From a virus, in the IMG/VR virus record IMGVR_UViG_3300021964_000012, positions 126,001-190,000 of that record: 64,000 nucleotides of DNA. The stretch is one strand, 5' to 3'. The translations under genes were made by a program, and so were the position numbers. Numbering within the stretch: position 1 is the first letter of the stretch; each line of letters begins with the position of its first letter. Positions 8,007 through 16,156 of the stretch are shown here, in pieces. The notes below the pieces were generated by a model that saw nothing but the letters and a program-made list of their open reading frames with translations, did not search any database and was not told the origin of the DNA.

Positions 8007-8609
8007 TTACATTTGGGTAATTTGCTTATAAACTTCCAACCAATTTTTAACAATTGGATAGTCAACATCTGCATTCATGTTGTGTCCATGCTCCATTAGT
8101 ATTGGACGTAGTCCAAATCTCAAACCAGCAGTTGCATTTTCTGGTTTGTCTTCTAACCAGTAACAGTTTGAACCTGCATACTTGCTGAGTGCTTCATCTT
8201 TGTCTGCACCTGTATCCAAACACACAAGTTTGCTAAATGCAGTTTTACCAAACATCTTTTGCAGATTCATTTCTCTTAGTTTGTATGCATTTTCATCTAA
8301 ACTCAAACTTGTTATACAAATAAAAGTATAACCATGTTGTTCATGTAGTCTTTTAACCCAGTACATAGCATCTCTGAGCACTGGAAGAAAGCCTATTGCG
8401 GCACTTTCATTAAACTGTTTTATTAGTTTTTTAACTTGTTCTTTTGTGATACCGTAACGTTCAGCCATATCATATTTGAACTGGTATCCTTCTGTGGTCT
8501 CAAATCCATGTTGTATCATCCAACAATTAAATGCCCACTCCCAATCTAGTAGTACACCATCACAGTCTGTAAGTATTGTTTTTTCGTATTTGTTATATCT
8601 CATTTTCAT
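8007..8609 (-). CDS. HAD-superfamily phosphatase, 5'-nucleotidase-like
   Basis: About 200 residues. HAD motif I is LTDCDGVLLDW with the Asp nucleophile pair, motif II CITSLS, and motif IV WLEDKPENA. The layout resembles 5'(3')-deoxyribonucleotidases, which would fit phage nucleotide recycling. Start taken at MKMRYNKYEKT, just after the stop of the preceding gene; an in-frame earlier ATG (8684) would overlap that gene heavily and is less likely, and ATG at 8603 is also possible. Confidence 0.78.
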   Translation of the reverse strand: MKMRYNKYEKTILTDCDGVLLDWEWAFNCWMIQHGFETTEGYQFKYDMAERYGITKEQVKKLIKQFNESAAIGFLPVLRDAMYWVKRLHEQHGYTFICITSLSLDENAYKLREMNLQKMFGKTAFSKLVCLDTGADKDEALSKYAGSNCYWLEDKPENATAGLRFGLRPILMEHGHNMNADVDYPIVKNWLEVYKQITQM

Positions 8610-8617
8610 CTTTCTAT

Positions 8618-8830
8618 CTATATTAACATCGGCAACTTTGGATACGGTGTTGCTATACCGTTTTGTTGGTCCAAATAAGCACATATGAACTCTAGCATTA
8701 CTGAATCATGCATGGTTAAGTAGTAGTCTAATGCTTCGATACCTACTGCATCTTCATATACAAAATCGTCTACGTTATTCTTGCTAACGTAGTGTTCAAT
8801 TGCTAATCTTTCAGTTTGTATTGTAAACAT
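8618..8830 (-). CDS. Hypothetical 70-residue protein
   Basis: Acidic small protein with no recognised domain. First gene of a short leftward operon driven by the sigma70-type promoter at 8857-8885, with AAGGAA upstream of its ATG. Followed directly by the HAD phosphatase. Confidence 0.65.
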   Translation of the reverse strand: MFTIQTERLAIEHYVSKNNVDDFVYEDAVGIEALDYYLTMHDSVMLEFICAYLDQQNGIATPYPKLPMLI

Positions 8831-8856
8831 ATTTTTCCTTTTTGTTATTATACTTT

Positions 8857-8885
8857 ACAATAACACAGGAAAAGAATTATGTCAA
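8857..8885 (-). promoter_or_regulatory. Sigma70-type early promoter
   Basis: Minus strand: TTGACA (8880-8885), 17-base spacer, TATTGT (8857-8862), then AAGGAA before the gene starting at 8830. Same GGTTGACA context as other early promoters in the window. Confidence 0.7.
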
Positions 8886-9034
8886 CCTTTTTCTACAATT
8901 TGGCAAAATTTATAAGTTTGAGGACGTTTAGATTCCAAGTCTTTCATGTAAACTTTTGCTTGCTCTTGTGAATCAAATTCAGCAACTGTTATTGGATCTT
9001 GTACTCTTGGTTCATAGACAATGCAATATTTCAT
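8882..9034 (-). CDS. Hypothetical 50-residue protein
   Basis: MKYCIVYEPRVQDP start, ends CQIVEKG. The ATG overlaps the TGA of the gene before it (ATGA), indicating translational coupling. Its last codons run into the -35 box of the promoter at 8857-8885. No family recognised. Confidence 0.65.
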   Translation of the reverse strand: MKYCIVYEPRVQDPITVAEFDSQEQAKVYMKDLESKRPQTYKFCQIVEKG

Positions 9035-9270
9035 TCTTGGTTCATTTCCCACATGTTATAAACATCAGCAAAGCCGCCATACATAGGTGAATATTCACTG
9101 ACGTTTTCTTCTCTCCACGCCATGATCTCGTCCCATTGCTCTTGAGTCAATTCATCGATATCTTCTATATCAAAGTGTGTGCTGATAGCATGCTCAACAC
9201 AACTTTGTGCTTCTCTTTCGAGATGTTCTTCGTCCTTGTACATCCTTGCCCAGTCGAATTTATTAGTCAT
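9031..9270 (-). CDS. Hypothetical acidic 79-residue protein
   Basis: Rich in Glu/Asp/Trp (for example LTQEQWDEIMAWREENV). Overlaps neighbours at both ends by a few bases within a leftward operon of small genes behind apt. No domain recognised. Confidence 0.68.
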   Translation of the reverse strand: MTNKFDWARMYKDEEHLEREAQSCVEHAISTHFDIEDIDELTQEQWDEIMAWREENVSEYSPMYGGFADVYNMWEMNQE

Positions 9271-9451
9271 TGTTTGCCTCCTCTAAGATTTGTTTTCTTC
9301 CTTCGACACCGATCTGTGAATCCATCATGGTTTTTACATGTTGTAGCATTGCACACGCCATCATCAGTATATCTTCTCTGCTATCACACATCATAATCTG
9401 TTGTTCTATTGGCTTGCATAATTCTCGCATGCGAGCTTTTACATCAGTCAT
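9263..9451 (-). CDS. Hypothetical 62-residue protein
   Basis: Helical, Met-rich (MTDVKARMRELCKPIEQQ start). ATG overlaps the apt stop (ATGA-type junction), with GGAG-like sequence upstream. No domain recognised. Confidence 0.65.
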   Translation of the reverse strand: MTDVKARMRELCKPIEQQIMMCDSREDILMMACAMLQHVKTMMDSQIGVEGRKQILEEANND

Positions 9452-9993
9452 TTTGTTATCTCCTCTTGTGTTATATGCAATTGACTTTTCATGTCATCTG
9501 TATTAAGGTACGCCAAGTTTATAATACTAGTAAAACCAATTACACGGGCTTCTGCTTGTTCGATCAAACGTTTGGTTGCCAACATACTGCCGCCAGTTGC
9601 AACCAAGTCATCTGCTATTAACACTCTATTAGCATGTCCTAACAGTCCTTCTTGTAGCACCAATGTATCTTCACCATACTCAAGTGCATAGGTTTCCTGC
9701 AACAAACTACCTGGATACTTGCTTCCTTTTTTACGCACCATAACAAAAGGCACTCCTATTGTAGCAGCCAACACTGCTCCTACTACAAATCCTCTGCTTT
9801 CAATACCCACTATGTGTGTGATATCACCGTTACGGTTGAATTGATCTTGAATTACAACTGCCATTTCGGCAGCAACTTGATTCCAAATTGGTTGTGCGAA
9901 CAAACTGTTTACATCATAAAAGTTTACACCTTCTACAGGATAATCCTGCACAGTTCGCATGTAATCTGTTGGTTTAGTTTTTACTGAAGACAT
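9448..9993 (-). CDS. apt: Adenine phosphoribosyltransferase
   Basis: About 181 residues. The PRPP-binding signature VLIADDLVATGGSM and the upstream GIESRGFVVG loop are characteristic of Apt, which converts adenine plus PRPP to AMP. Start chosen at MSSVKTKPTDYM because GGGAGGG lies 5 bases upstream; a longer form from 10032 is less likely. The start overlaps the methylase 3' end. Purine salvage from degraded host DNA/RNA is the expected role. Confidence 0.88.
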   Translation of the reverse strand: MSSVKTKPTDYMRTVQDYPVEGVNFYDVNSLFAQPIWNQVAAEMAVVIQDQFNRNGDITHIVGIESRGFVVGAVLAATIGVPFVMVRKKGSKYPGSLLQETYALEYGEDTLVLQEGLLGHANRVLIADDLVATGGSMLATKRLIEQAEARVIGFTSIINLAYLNTDDMKSQLHITQEEITK

Positions 9994-11101
9994 AAACACC
10001 CTCCCATTTTTCTCTACCTTGTTTTCTATCATTGCCTACACCTGGACGTGTGTTAAGCATCATTTTAATTGTTTCTATGTGTTTGAATCCTAGTTTTTCT
10101 GCCGTCTCAATCCATCTTTGTGTAACTTCATAGGGTTCTTTTCTGTCGTAACTTTTATAGTCTGCAATGTTGGTAGCGAAAAGTCCTTCTCTATTGAGTC
10201 CTCTATGTATGTGTTCAATGGTTGGGACAACGTATCCGTCAAACCATTGATCTTCTGTTTTAAATTGTACCATACACTGGGTTTCTTCATCGCTATACTT
10301 TTCCAAGTTAAAATAAGGAGGACTACTAAATGCTAAATCTACATCCTCGGGTTGATATTCTTCGCTAACACTTTGTACTATGGTACTTCTTACGCCTGTT
10401 GCTTCATCAATGATATCATTTAGATAATTAAGATATTTTACAGTTTCAGTATTAGGTTCAACACCTATGTAATCATACTTAAAATTACTACTACCTATTC
10501 CTAAAAGTCTACCACCATAGCCGCAACTGTAATCATACACTCTGCCCCAAAGCACAGGACATAAATGTTCTGCTATTGCTTTAGCATTTTGTGCCTTAAA
10601 GTTAGTAACATTTTCGCCTGTAACTAGTTCAAGTGCAGTTCTTAATTGTGTGGGTCTTAGCAGTCGTTCACCAGTTCTAAATTCAAAACAGATACGTATA
10701 GCACGTTTAAGTTTACGTTCATCATAGAATCTATCTCGCAAACTATTTGAACCTCTACCTTTAGGTTCTGCAGTCATCATGTTAGGAAACAAAAATCGGT
10801 TAATGGTTTGTCCTCGATTGTTTCCAAGTCCAATCTTGCCTTGTTCTACATTGTTATACGATAGTTTGCTGAATTTACGAACTGCTTCTACCAGTCCCTT
10901 GTGTGTAAAATACACAATAGGAACAAGATCAATTGAACGATATATGTCATATACACTTTCGATAGTGCCTTCAGGATCTTGATCATATTGTGCTTTGTCA
11001 AACGCATCAAGTTGGTTATAAACACTTTCATAACCAGTGAACTCATCACTTTCAATTTGTGATGGATCAATATTCCATATTTGATATAAATCTTGAATCA
11101 T
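9974..11101 (-). CDS. DNA methyltransferase-like protein (SPPYF motif)
   Basis: 375 residues. SAM-binding motif I-like YDYSCGYGGRLLGIG near residue 190 and catalytic SPPYF near 270, the (D/N/S)PP(Y/F) motif of amino-methyltransferases (N6-adenine or N4-cytosine). The order motif I then motif IV fits an N6/N4 enzyme. A partner restriction enzyme is not seen, so it is likely an orphan methylase for protection or regulation. The promoter at 11108-11135 sits so close that the mRNA may be leaderless. Confidence 0.78.
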   Translation of the reverse strand: MIQDLYQIWNIDPSQIESDEFTGYESVYNQLDAFDKAQYDQDPEGTIESVYDIYRSIDLVPIVYFTHKGLVEAVRKFSKLSYNNVEQGKIGLGNNRGQTINRFLFPNMMTAEPKGRGSNSLRDRFYDERKLKRAIRICFEFRTGERLLRPTQLRTALELVTGENVTNFKAQNAKAIAEHLCPVLWGRVYDYSCGYGGRLLGIGSSNFKYDYIGVEPNTETVKYLNYLNDIIDEATGVRSTIVQSVSEEYQPEDVDLAFSSPPYFNLEKYSDEETQCMVQFKTEDQWFDGYVVPTIEHIHRGLNREGLFATNIADYKSYDRKEPYEVTQRWIETAEKLGFKHIETIKMMLNTRPGVGNDRKQGREKWEGVYVFSKN

Positions 11102-11107
11102 AAGTGT

Positions 11108-11135
11108 ATTATAACACTTTTATGTAGTTTGTCAA
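11108..11135 (-). promoter_or_regulatory. Consensus sigma70 promoter, possibly leaderless
   Basis: Minus strand: TTGACA (11130-11135), 16-base spacer, TATAAT (11108-11113). Only six bases separate the -10 box from the ATG at 11101, so transcription would start at or within the start codon. Confidence 0.78.
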
Positions 11136-11761
11136 GACAGATAGTCTATGATTTTATCTGCAATTATTTGATGTGTTTTTGGACCAGGATGTATATTGTC
11201 AACTGGGGCAAAATCTATTTGCATTTTACGCATGCTATCGTCAAGATTAATCCACAAACTTTGATCAGTGTGTAGATCTATATCCTGTATCCAATCTACC
11301 ATGCCATTGATATAAATCACTTTAGTTTCATATACTTTTGCTAGATTATTCAGTATCACACAGTATTCACTAAGATCTTTGAAATTTTGATAATCGCCAT
11401 TTAGTAATAGAAGTGTTTTTTTAAATTTTGTGTGAGTTTCAGCATCGATACTTATTGATTCAGACTGGTAAGGTGCATTACTCCTGTCGTTTGCAAACCA
11501 CCAAACGTTTTTTTCAGGACTGAGCCATAGTCTACTTACTTCACTCCACTGTACAAATACCATTGAATAATCTTCACAATCTATGCTGTTAGCGGCAGCA
11601 TGAAATATTCTTTTATTACTGTTGCCTTTTATTGCAAAGTTATCGTATTCCCAGTTAAAATGATTGCAAACCAATTGCGGATACAAATATATATTTCTTT
11701 CATGTTTGTGAAATCCATCACCTTGTGTAAAACTGCATCCGTGAAAAGCAACCTTTGTCAT
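11132..11761 (-). CDS. SGNH-like hydrolase, second copy
   Basis: 209 residues. Block I FHGCSFTQGDGF with the nucleophile Ser, KGNSN as oxyanion Asn, and DNIHPGPKTH near the C terminus as the Asp/His pair. Same family as 3697-4377. Its ATG overlaps the stop of the preceding gene by 4 bases. Substrate unknown; deacylation of surface or capsular glycans is one possibility. Confidence 0.7.
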   Translation of the reverse strand: MTKVAFHGCSFTQGDGFHKHERNIYLYPQLVCNHFNWEYDNFAIKGNSNKRIFHAAANSIDCEDYSMVFVQWSEVSRLWLSPEKNVWWFANDRSNAPYQSESISIDAETHTKFKKTLLLLNGDYQNFKDLSEYCVILNNLAKVYETKVIYINGMVDWIQDIDLHTDQSLWINLDDSMRKMQIDFAPVDNIHPGPKTHQIIADKIIDYLS

Positions 11762-11985
11762 TCTTGAAACTCTAGTACTTCGATCATATCACACAGTTTT
11801 TCCTGTGCTAAACGTTTGTTTGATGCTGGTACCCATGCCTGCCCAATGCCAGTATGTTCGTCTACTTTGTTTAGTTCTAGTGTGATACGTTCCTTACCAG
11901 TCTTACGCATCTTTAGTGGTCGCGGAGCAGTAAATTTAAGTATGAATACTTGTTCACGTGGTTTAAATTGTACAACTTCACCCAT
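11758..11985 (-). CDS. Hypothetical 75-residue protein
   Basis: Starts MGEVVQFKPREQ; beta-rich small protein. Coupled at both ends (TAATG upstream, ATGA downstream). No domain recognised. Confidence 0.65.
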   Translation of the reverse strand: MGEVVQFKPREQVFILKFTAPRPLKMRKTGKERITLELNKVDEHTGIGQAWVPASNKRLAQEKLCDMIEVLEFQE

Positions 11986-12092
11986 TATTTTTTCTCCATA
12001 AGATATAGTCTAGCACTACGTGGTGAATAGTTGTTGATACAAATATATTTTACTAAAAATTTCCTATATTCGAATAGTAAGACATCATCCAT
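11985..12092 (-). CDS. Possible 35-residue protein between clamp loader and next gene
   Basis: Starts MDDVLLFEYRKF and ends ARLYLMEKK. It begins inside the last codons of the clamp-loader gene and ends in a TAATG overlap with the next gene, so it exactly bridges the gap. In T4 the slot after gene 44 is gene 62, but this is far too short to be gp62. Function unknown. Confidence 0.45.
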   Translation of the reverse strand: MDDVLLFEYRKFLVKYICINNYSPRSARLYLMEKK

Positions 12093-13008
12093 TGATCTGC
12101 GAAAGCTCCACCATTGTTGCACTTAGATTAATTTCTGGATCTGCTACAAAACTGTGATTAACAAGTCCTGTACGTATTGCCATTATGGCACTGTCTTGTC
12201 CTTCTGGAGTTGTACTAAACAATTCCAAGTTATCATACATCCAGCGAAACACATCTTCCATCTCTTCTGGACGTACAGTTGCACACATTAATTTTCTTGC
12301 TTCTACTATTTTTCCTGCCTTAAACAAGTTAACTGCATCAACACGCCAGTCGCTGATGTTTCCTTCATCGCCTTTGACATTTGCAAGTCGACCATTTGTA
12401 CTGTTCATTTGACACAAGTTCAAACACTTACGCAGATCAGGATAGGTGCTACGTACATAAGTGTCTAGTATATCAATGTCTATTTCAACATGTTCTGCAA
12501 CCAATACAGTTGCAACTCTCGCTGTAAATTCTGTTCGGTCTACTTTCTCAATATGAAAACCTTGACACCTTGAATGTAATGCAGGAATAACTCTGTTTGG
12601 ATAGTTGCAAGTCAGTATAAATCTTGCACTTGCATGATAGGTTTCCATAACGCCACGTAGTGCCGCTTGTCCGTTTGGCGATATATAGTCAGCCTCATCT
12701 AATAACACAATCTTAAAGTCGCCAAACGGCATAGTTTGTACAAATCCTGTAATCTTGTCACGGATTGTGTCAATTGAATTCTCTCTTGATGCATTTATTT
12801 CTAGTACATCAAAGTCATCTATTTCAAGTTGTTTGATCAGTATCTTTGCCAGTGTTGTTTTACCTACACCAGGTGCACCACTGAATAACAAATGAGGAAT
12901 AGCACCTTCATCTATCCAAGTTTTAACCTGTGCTTTTTGTTCGTCATCACGGAACACATATCCGTCAATGTCATTTGGCCTATACTTTTCAGTCCACAGT
13001 TGCTTCAT
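12085..13008 (-). CDS. Sliding-clamp loader large subunit, T4 gp44-like
   Basis: 307 residues, AAA+ RFC-type. WTEKYRP near the N terminus (RFC box), Walker A FSGAPGVGKTTLAK (about 42-55), Walker B IVLLDEADYI, and sensor/arginine-finger ALHSRCQGF (about 140). It loads the processivity clamp at primer ends using ATP. AGGAG precedes the ATG and a consensus promoter lies at 13031-13059. No gp62 partner is recognisable nearby. Confidence 0.93.
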   Translation of the reverse strand: MKQLWTEKYRPNDIDGYVFRDDEQKAQVKTWIDEGAIPHLLFSGAPGVGKTTLAKILIKQLEIDDFDVLEINASRENSIDTIRDKITGFVQTMPFGDFKIVLLDEADYISPNGQAALRGVMETYHASARFILTCNYPNRVIPALHSRCQGFHIEKVDRTEFTARVATVLVAEHVEIDIDILDTYVRSTYPDLRKCLNLCQMNSTNGRLANVKGDEGNISDWRVDAVNLFKAGKIVEARKLMCATVRPEEMEDVFRWMYDNLELFSTTPEGQDSAIMAIRTGLVNHSFVADPEINLSATMVELSQING

Positions 13009-13030
13009 ACAATACTCCTAGTTAGACTTT

Positions 13031-13059
13031 ATTATATTATGATTAGCGAGGTAAGTCAA
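13031..13059 (-). promoter_or_regulatory. Sigma70-type early promoter for clamp loader
   Basis: Minus strand: TTGACT (13054-13059), 17-base spacer, TATAAT (13031-13036), then AGGAG and the ATG at 13008. Its -35 overlaps the end of the radical SAM gene. Confidence 0.8.
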
Positions 13060-14734
13060 CCAGTTCTGGAAAAACATCTAATAGTTTTACATTGTAGATT
13101 TTATCTCTTTGTTCAATCTCTTTCCAAAATAGTTTAGGATTAAACGTTTCGTTATTGTCCATGGCATGTATAATTGCCATATAACCAGTTGTACTTTTTC
13201 CATAAGGATCAAGTGGGCGTAACCATTCTACATGTTTTTGAAATTTTTCTCGGATTAGATCTTTGAGATACTCAGGAGCAGTTGTAACACGCAGATATTG
13301 CTTGTTGGTTAGTAGGTTCACAATCCATTGGTCAGCATCTATTAATCCTTGCTCTACCCAATTTCGATGAAAGTCTGGCATATGTAATGCGTTCAGAATT
13401 GTAATTGTTGATTGAACATTAAAGAATATATCTGGGCGTTTTTGTTTAATTTGTTTGGTAAAATCGACAATCTTGTCCCAGGTGTATGATCCAGGGCGTA
13501 AATATAACGCACGATCGTATTCAGCATCAAGACTTGCAAATACAATAATATTTTTAAAGTTTTGCCACAACTTAAAAATATCTCTTGAACCTAATCCAGA
13601 ATAAGTCATGTTTGTAATATACATTAGTTTTATATCGTGTCTTTTTTTCTCATCTAGTTTTTCAACAAAATCATATGTTTCTTTCATCATTAAAGGCTCA
13701 CCACCTTCGAATATGATCTGATTAAAATGATCTATATGTTTAAAATATTGTTCTAGTAAATCTGGATTACTTGCTACAAAGGCTTTATCAGGAACAGTCA
13801 TTCCTAGTAACTTTTCCACACTGTAAAGACTACTCGAAAACTTAGTCTGACACATTCTACATTGCAGATTACATAAATTGTTTGGTTTATAGTTCAGTAA
13901 CTTTATTTCAAATTTTTCAAGACTTCCATCATTATTTGTGCTTAAAACACTTGGAAATTCTTGTATGAAGTCTCTATTATAGGCCGTTCTTGCAGTATCA
14001 CCTTTATATTTTTGATCTTTTAAATAGCAAGTTTTACAAGCCTCTAGTTCTTTGCCTTCAAGCATATCAAGTCTAAGTTGGCGTGTATTTTTATTGTTCC
14101 ATATATCTTCAAGAGTTTCGTTGTTTGCATTTCCTAAAGCGGTGTCTGTAGATATGTAACAACAAGGGTTCACCTTATTATCTTGTGTGACATACTGACT
14201 TATCCACGGTAAAACACAAAATGTTTTACTTTCTAAAAATAGGTGCCTTGCTCTATCTGGCAAATTCTCTAAGAGAACACTGTTATTTCCTAGCCCACTA
14301 AAAGTTTGATAGATTGAAATATCTTTATATGTATTTGTATAATCACCTGAAGCTTTGTATAAATTGATTAGCACAGGGTCAACACTTGTGTTTTTATGAA
14401 CCCAAAGATATTCTTCTTCTAAATTAGGATTAGTTGAAATAATAATTGTAAAAAAATTACTAATATCAAGTTCGTTTAACATTGTCTGCACACTTTGTAG
14501 TACAGTGTTAGATTGTAATTCTTTATAAAAATCTTTTGTTATTGTCAATACAATGCGATGGTGTTCTTGATATGTAGTTTTGTAATTTTTTTTTAATTGA
14601 TTATAAAGCTCGAATAGATTATTTTCGTATAAGTCACAATCAATTACATCAAGAACTGTGTATGTTTCTTTTAGTTCATTTATCCATTGTTCTATTGTTG
14701 GGAGATTACTACCTTTGGTAAATGTCAATGGCAT
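13043..14734 (-). CDS. Radical SAM protein with twitch/SPASM-like cysteine cluster
   Basis: 563 residues. N-terminal about 170 residues unrecognised. A Cys-rich segment (about 175-240: FCVLPWISQ, NPCCY, CKTCYLK) resembles SPASM/twitch auxiliary-cluster domains. A radical SAM core follows with CNLQCRMC (CxxxCxxC, about 292) and EGGEPLMM. The auxiliary cluster before the core is the order seen in marine phage 'twitch' proteins. Substrate unknown. Related to 33762-35315. It overlaps the GroES-like gene start by 26 bases. Confidence 0.87.
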   Translation of the reverse strand: MPLTFTKGSNLPTIEQWINELKETYTVLDVIDCDLYENNLFELYNQLKKNYKTTYQEHHRIVLTITKDFYKELQSNTVLQSVQTMLNELDISNFFTIIISTNPNLEEEYLWVHKNTSVDPVLINLYKASGDYTNTYKDISIYQTFSGLGNNSVLLENLPDRARHLFLESKTFCVLPWISQYVTQDNKVNPCCYISTDTALGNANNETLEDIWNNKNTRQLRLDMLEGKELEACKTCYLKDQKYKGDTARTAYNRDFIQEFPSVLSTNNDGSLEKFEIKLLNYKPNNLCNLQCRMCQTKFSSSLYSVEKLLGMTVPDKAFVASNPDLLEQYFKHIDHFNQIIFEGGEPLMMKETYDFVEKLDEKKRHDIKLMYITNMTYSGLGSRDIFKLWQNFKNIIVFASLDAEYDRALYLRPGSYTWDKIVDFTKQIKQKRPDIFFNVQSTITILNALHMPDFHRNWVEQGLIDADQWIVNLLTNKQYLRVTTAPEYLKDLIREKFQKHVEWLRPLDPYGKSTTGYMAIIHAMDNNETFNPKLFWKEIEQRDKIYNVKLLDVFPELVDLPR

Positions 14735-15092
14735 CTGCTAGAGTATCGTCATGTCCAGGGTCTTGATCGCTTAAAAGTAAAATGTCTTTGTTATCAACCT
14801 TACGTATGGTTGTTTCACCGTTTTCATCTTCAATCTTAACACCTCTACTCCAACGACCGTGTGCAATCATAATCCATTGTCCTGGAACTACGTCAGTCTG
14901 ATCAGGACCAATTGCATATACTTTGCCCCATCTTGGACGAATCCCATGACCTTTGCCGTCGTCGTCTAATAATATAATACCACTTTGTAATTTTCTTTCT
15001 TTGAAAGCCATTTCTTCTACAATTACGTCATCACGTAAAGCACGAAACCTATTTCTATTAACCTTGTATGCGTCATGATTAAGTGTAGCCAT
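14709..15092 (-). CDS. GroES/gp31-like co-chaperonin
   Basis: 127 residues. Core pattern RALRDDVIVEE, SGIILLDD (mobile-loop region), GKVYAIGP and GQWIMIAHGRWSRGVKI is GroES-like. T4 gp31 replaces GroES during capsid folding by host GroEL, and a similar role is likely. The ATG overlaps the preceding stop (TAATG). Confidence 0.83.
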   Translation of the reverse strand: MATLNHDAYKVNRNRFRALRDDVIVEEMAFKERKLQSGIILLDDDGKGHGIRPRWGKVYAIGPDQTDVVPGQWIMIAHGRWSRGVKIEDENGETTIRKVDNKDILLLSDQDPGHDDTLADAIDIYQR

Positions 15093-15649
15093 TATATTTT
15101 TTTAACTCCTTCTGCTTGTTTTGCACGTTCTTTTGGTGGGACAATTGCTTCTTGTTTGATTCGTTTTGCACGGGCTATAGCATCAGCAAGTCCGCCCACT
15201 GGCGTAGATTTAGTTTCTTCTGCTTTTTCTAAATTTGATTCAATGTTGTTTAAATCGTTAATATCAACATCTGCAGATTTAACTTTTTCTTTTGTTGCAA
15301 CTTTTGGTTTTGTAACTTTGGTCTTAGATGCTTTTGGTTTTTTAGCAACAGTTTTCTTTGGTTTTTCAACAACCAAATGAACAGGATCAACTATAACTTC
15401 ATCTGCAACTGCGGCTGCAAGTTTGGTCTTGCTCTCTGATGGAACAACATCTTGCGGTCCAATTTGTTTGCTGTACTGACGTTTTTTTTGATTTATACGA
15501 CTGTCAATAGATTTATTTTTGTTGTTAATTATATCACCACGAGCATTTACACCCATATTACCAACTGCTCTAACATTTTCATTTTGTAACAACAGACTGC
15601 CGAGGTCTATTGATTTACCTTGCGAACTTCTGTACATTTTTCCAGCCAT
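15092..15649 (-). CDS. Conserved phage protein, basic Lys/Ala/Pro-rich
   Basis: 185 residues. Starts MAGKMYRSSQGKSIDLGSL, with a conserved-looking N terminus (GVNARGD) and a long, highly charged Lys/Ala/Val linker (about 95-125). Similar proteins occur in T4-like marine phages with no assigned role. AGGAG precedes the ATG and GATAAATA lies about 30 bases upstream. Confidence 0.72.
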   Translation of the reverse strand: MAGKMYRSSQGKSIDLGSLLLQNENVRAVGNMGVNARGDIINNKNKSIDSRINQKKRQYSKQIGPQDVVPSESKTKLAAAVADEVIVDPVHLVVEKPKKTVAKKPKASKTKVTKPKVATKEKVKSADVDINDLNNIESNLEKAEETKSTPVGGLADAIARAKRIKQEAIVPPKERAKQAEGVKKI

Positions 15650-15679
15650 TTACAACTCCTATTAACTGCGTAGTTAATA

Positions 15680-15687
15680 TATTTATC
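15680..15687 (-). promoter_or_regulatory. Late-promoter-like octamer (GATAAATA)
   Basis: Minus-strand GATAAATA about 30 bases upstream of the gene starting at 15649, one base from TATAAATA. Confidence 0.45.
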
Positions 15688-16156
15688 TGAGAAATTCACC
15701 AGGGTCTAAATCATAGTACATGCTATCAATCTTGTGTACACCAAGTAGATAAAGCACATAACTTGCAACACTAGATCCTCTGCCTACACCCCATATTATG
15801 TTATTATCTCTCATAGTATCCACAAGATACTTTAAATATTTTAATAAATTAAATAAATTTCTTTCTTGAAACATCAACAGTTCTTCGCCCGCACGTTGTA
15901 TTTCAGCATCTGTCTTACAACAATCAATTACGTGTTGGGCAATATCTAGCTGTTGGTATTCTTCGGGCATTAGCCAATTGCGTTGATTCATCATATCATA
16001 TTCATCAACGCTCAATGATATGTCAGTTTCAGGAACTGTATTTTCTAATTGTACTGTACTATCCACAGTAATACCCGCAGTTGATTTCTCTGTCATTATC
16101 AAATCAACTACGTCTTCTATGTTGTATACTATTTCACTGAATTTATTTTTTATCAT
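15683..16156 (-). CDS. DnaE-like palm fragment protein
   Basis: 157 residues. The C-terminal third contains WGVGRGSSVASYVLYLLGVH and YYDLDPGEFL, matching the GRGSxxxS region of bacterial DNA polymerase III alpha. It stops right after that block and lacks the catalytic Asp motifs, so it cannot be a polymerase. Stand-alone versions occur in T4-like marine phages. Possibly a decoy or a nucleotide-binding protein; role unknown. Overlaps the next gene by 14 bases. Confidence 0.7.
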   Translation of the reverse strand: MIKNKFSEIVYNIEDVVDLIMTEKSTAGITVDSTVQLENTVPETDISLSVDEYDMMNQRNWLMPEEYQQLDIAQHVIDCCKTDAEIQRAGEELLMFQERNLFNLLKYLKYLVDTMRDNNIIWGVGRGSSVASYVLYLLGVHKIDSMYYDLDPGEFLR

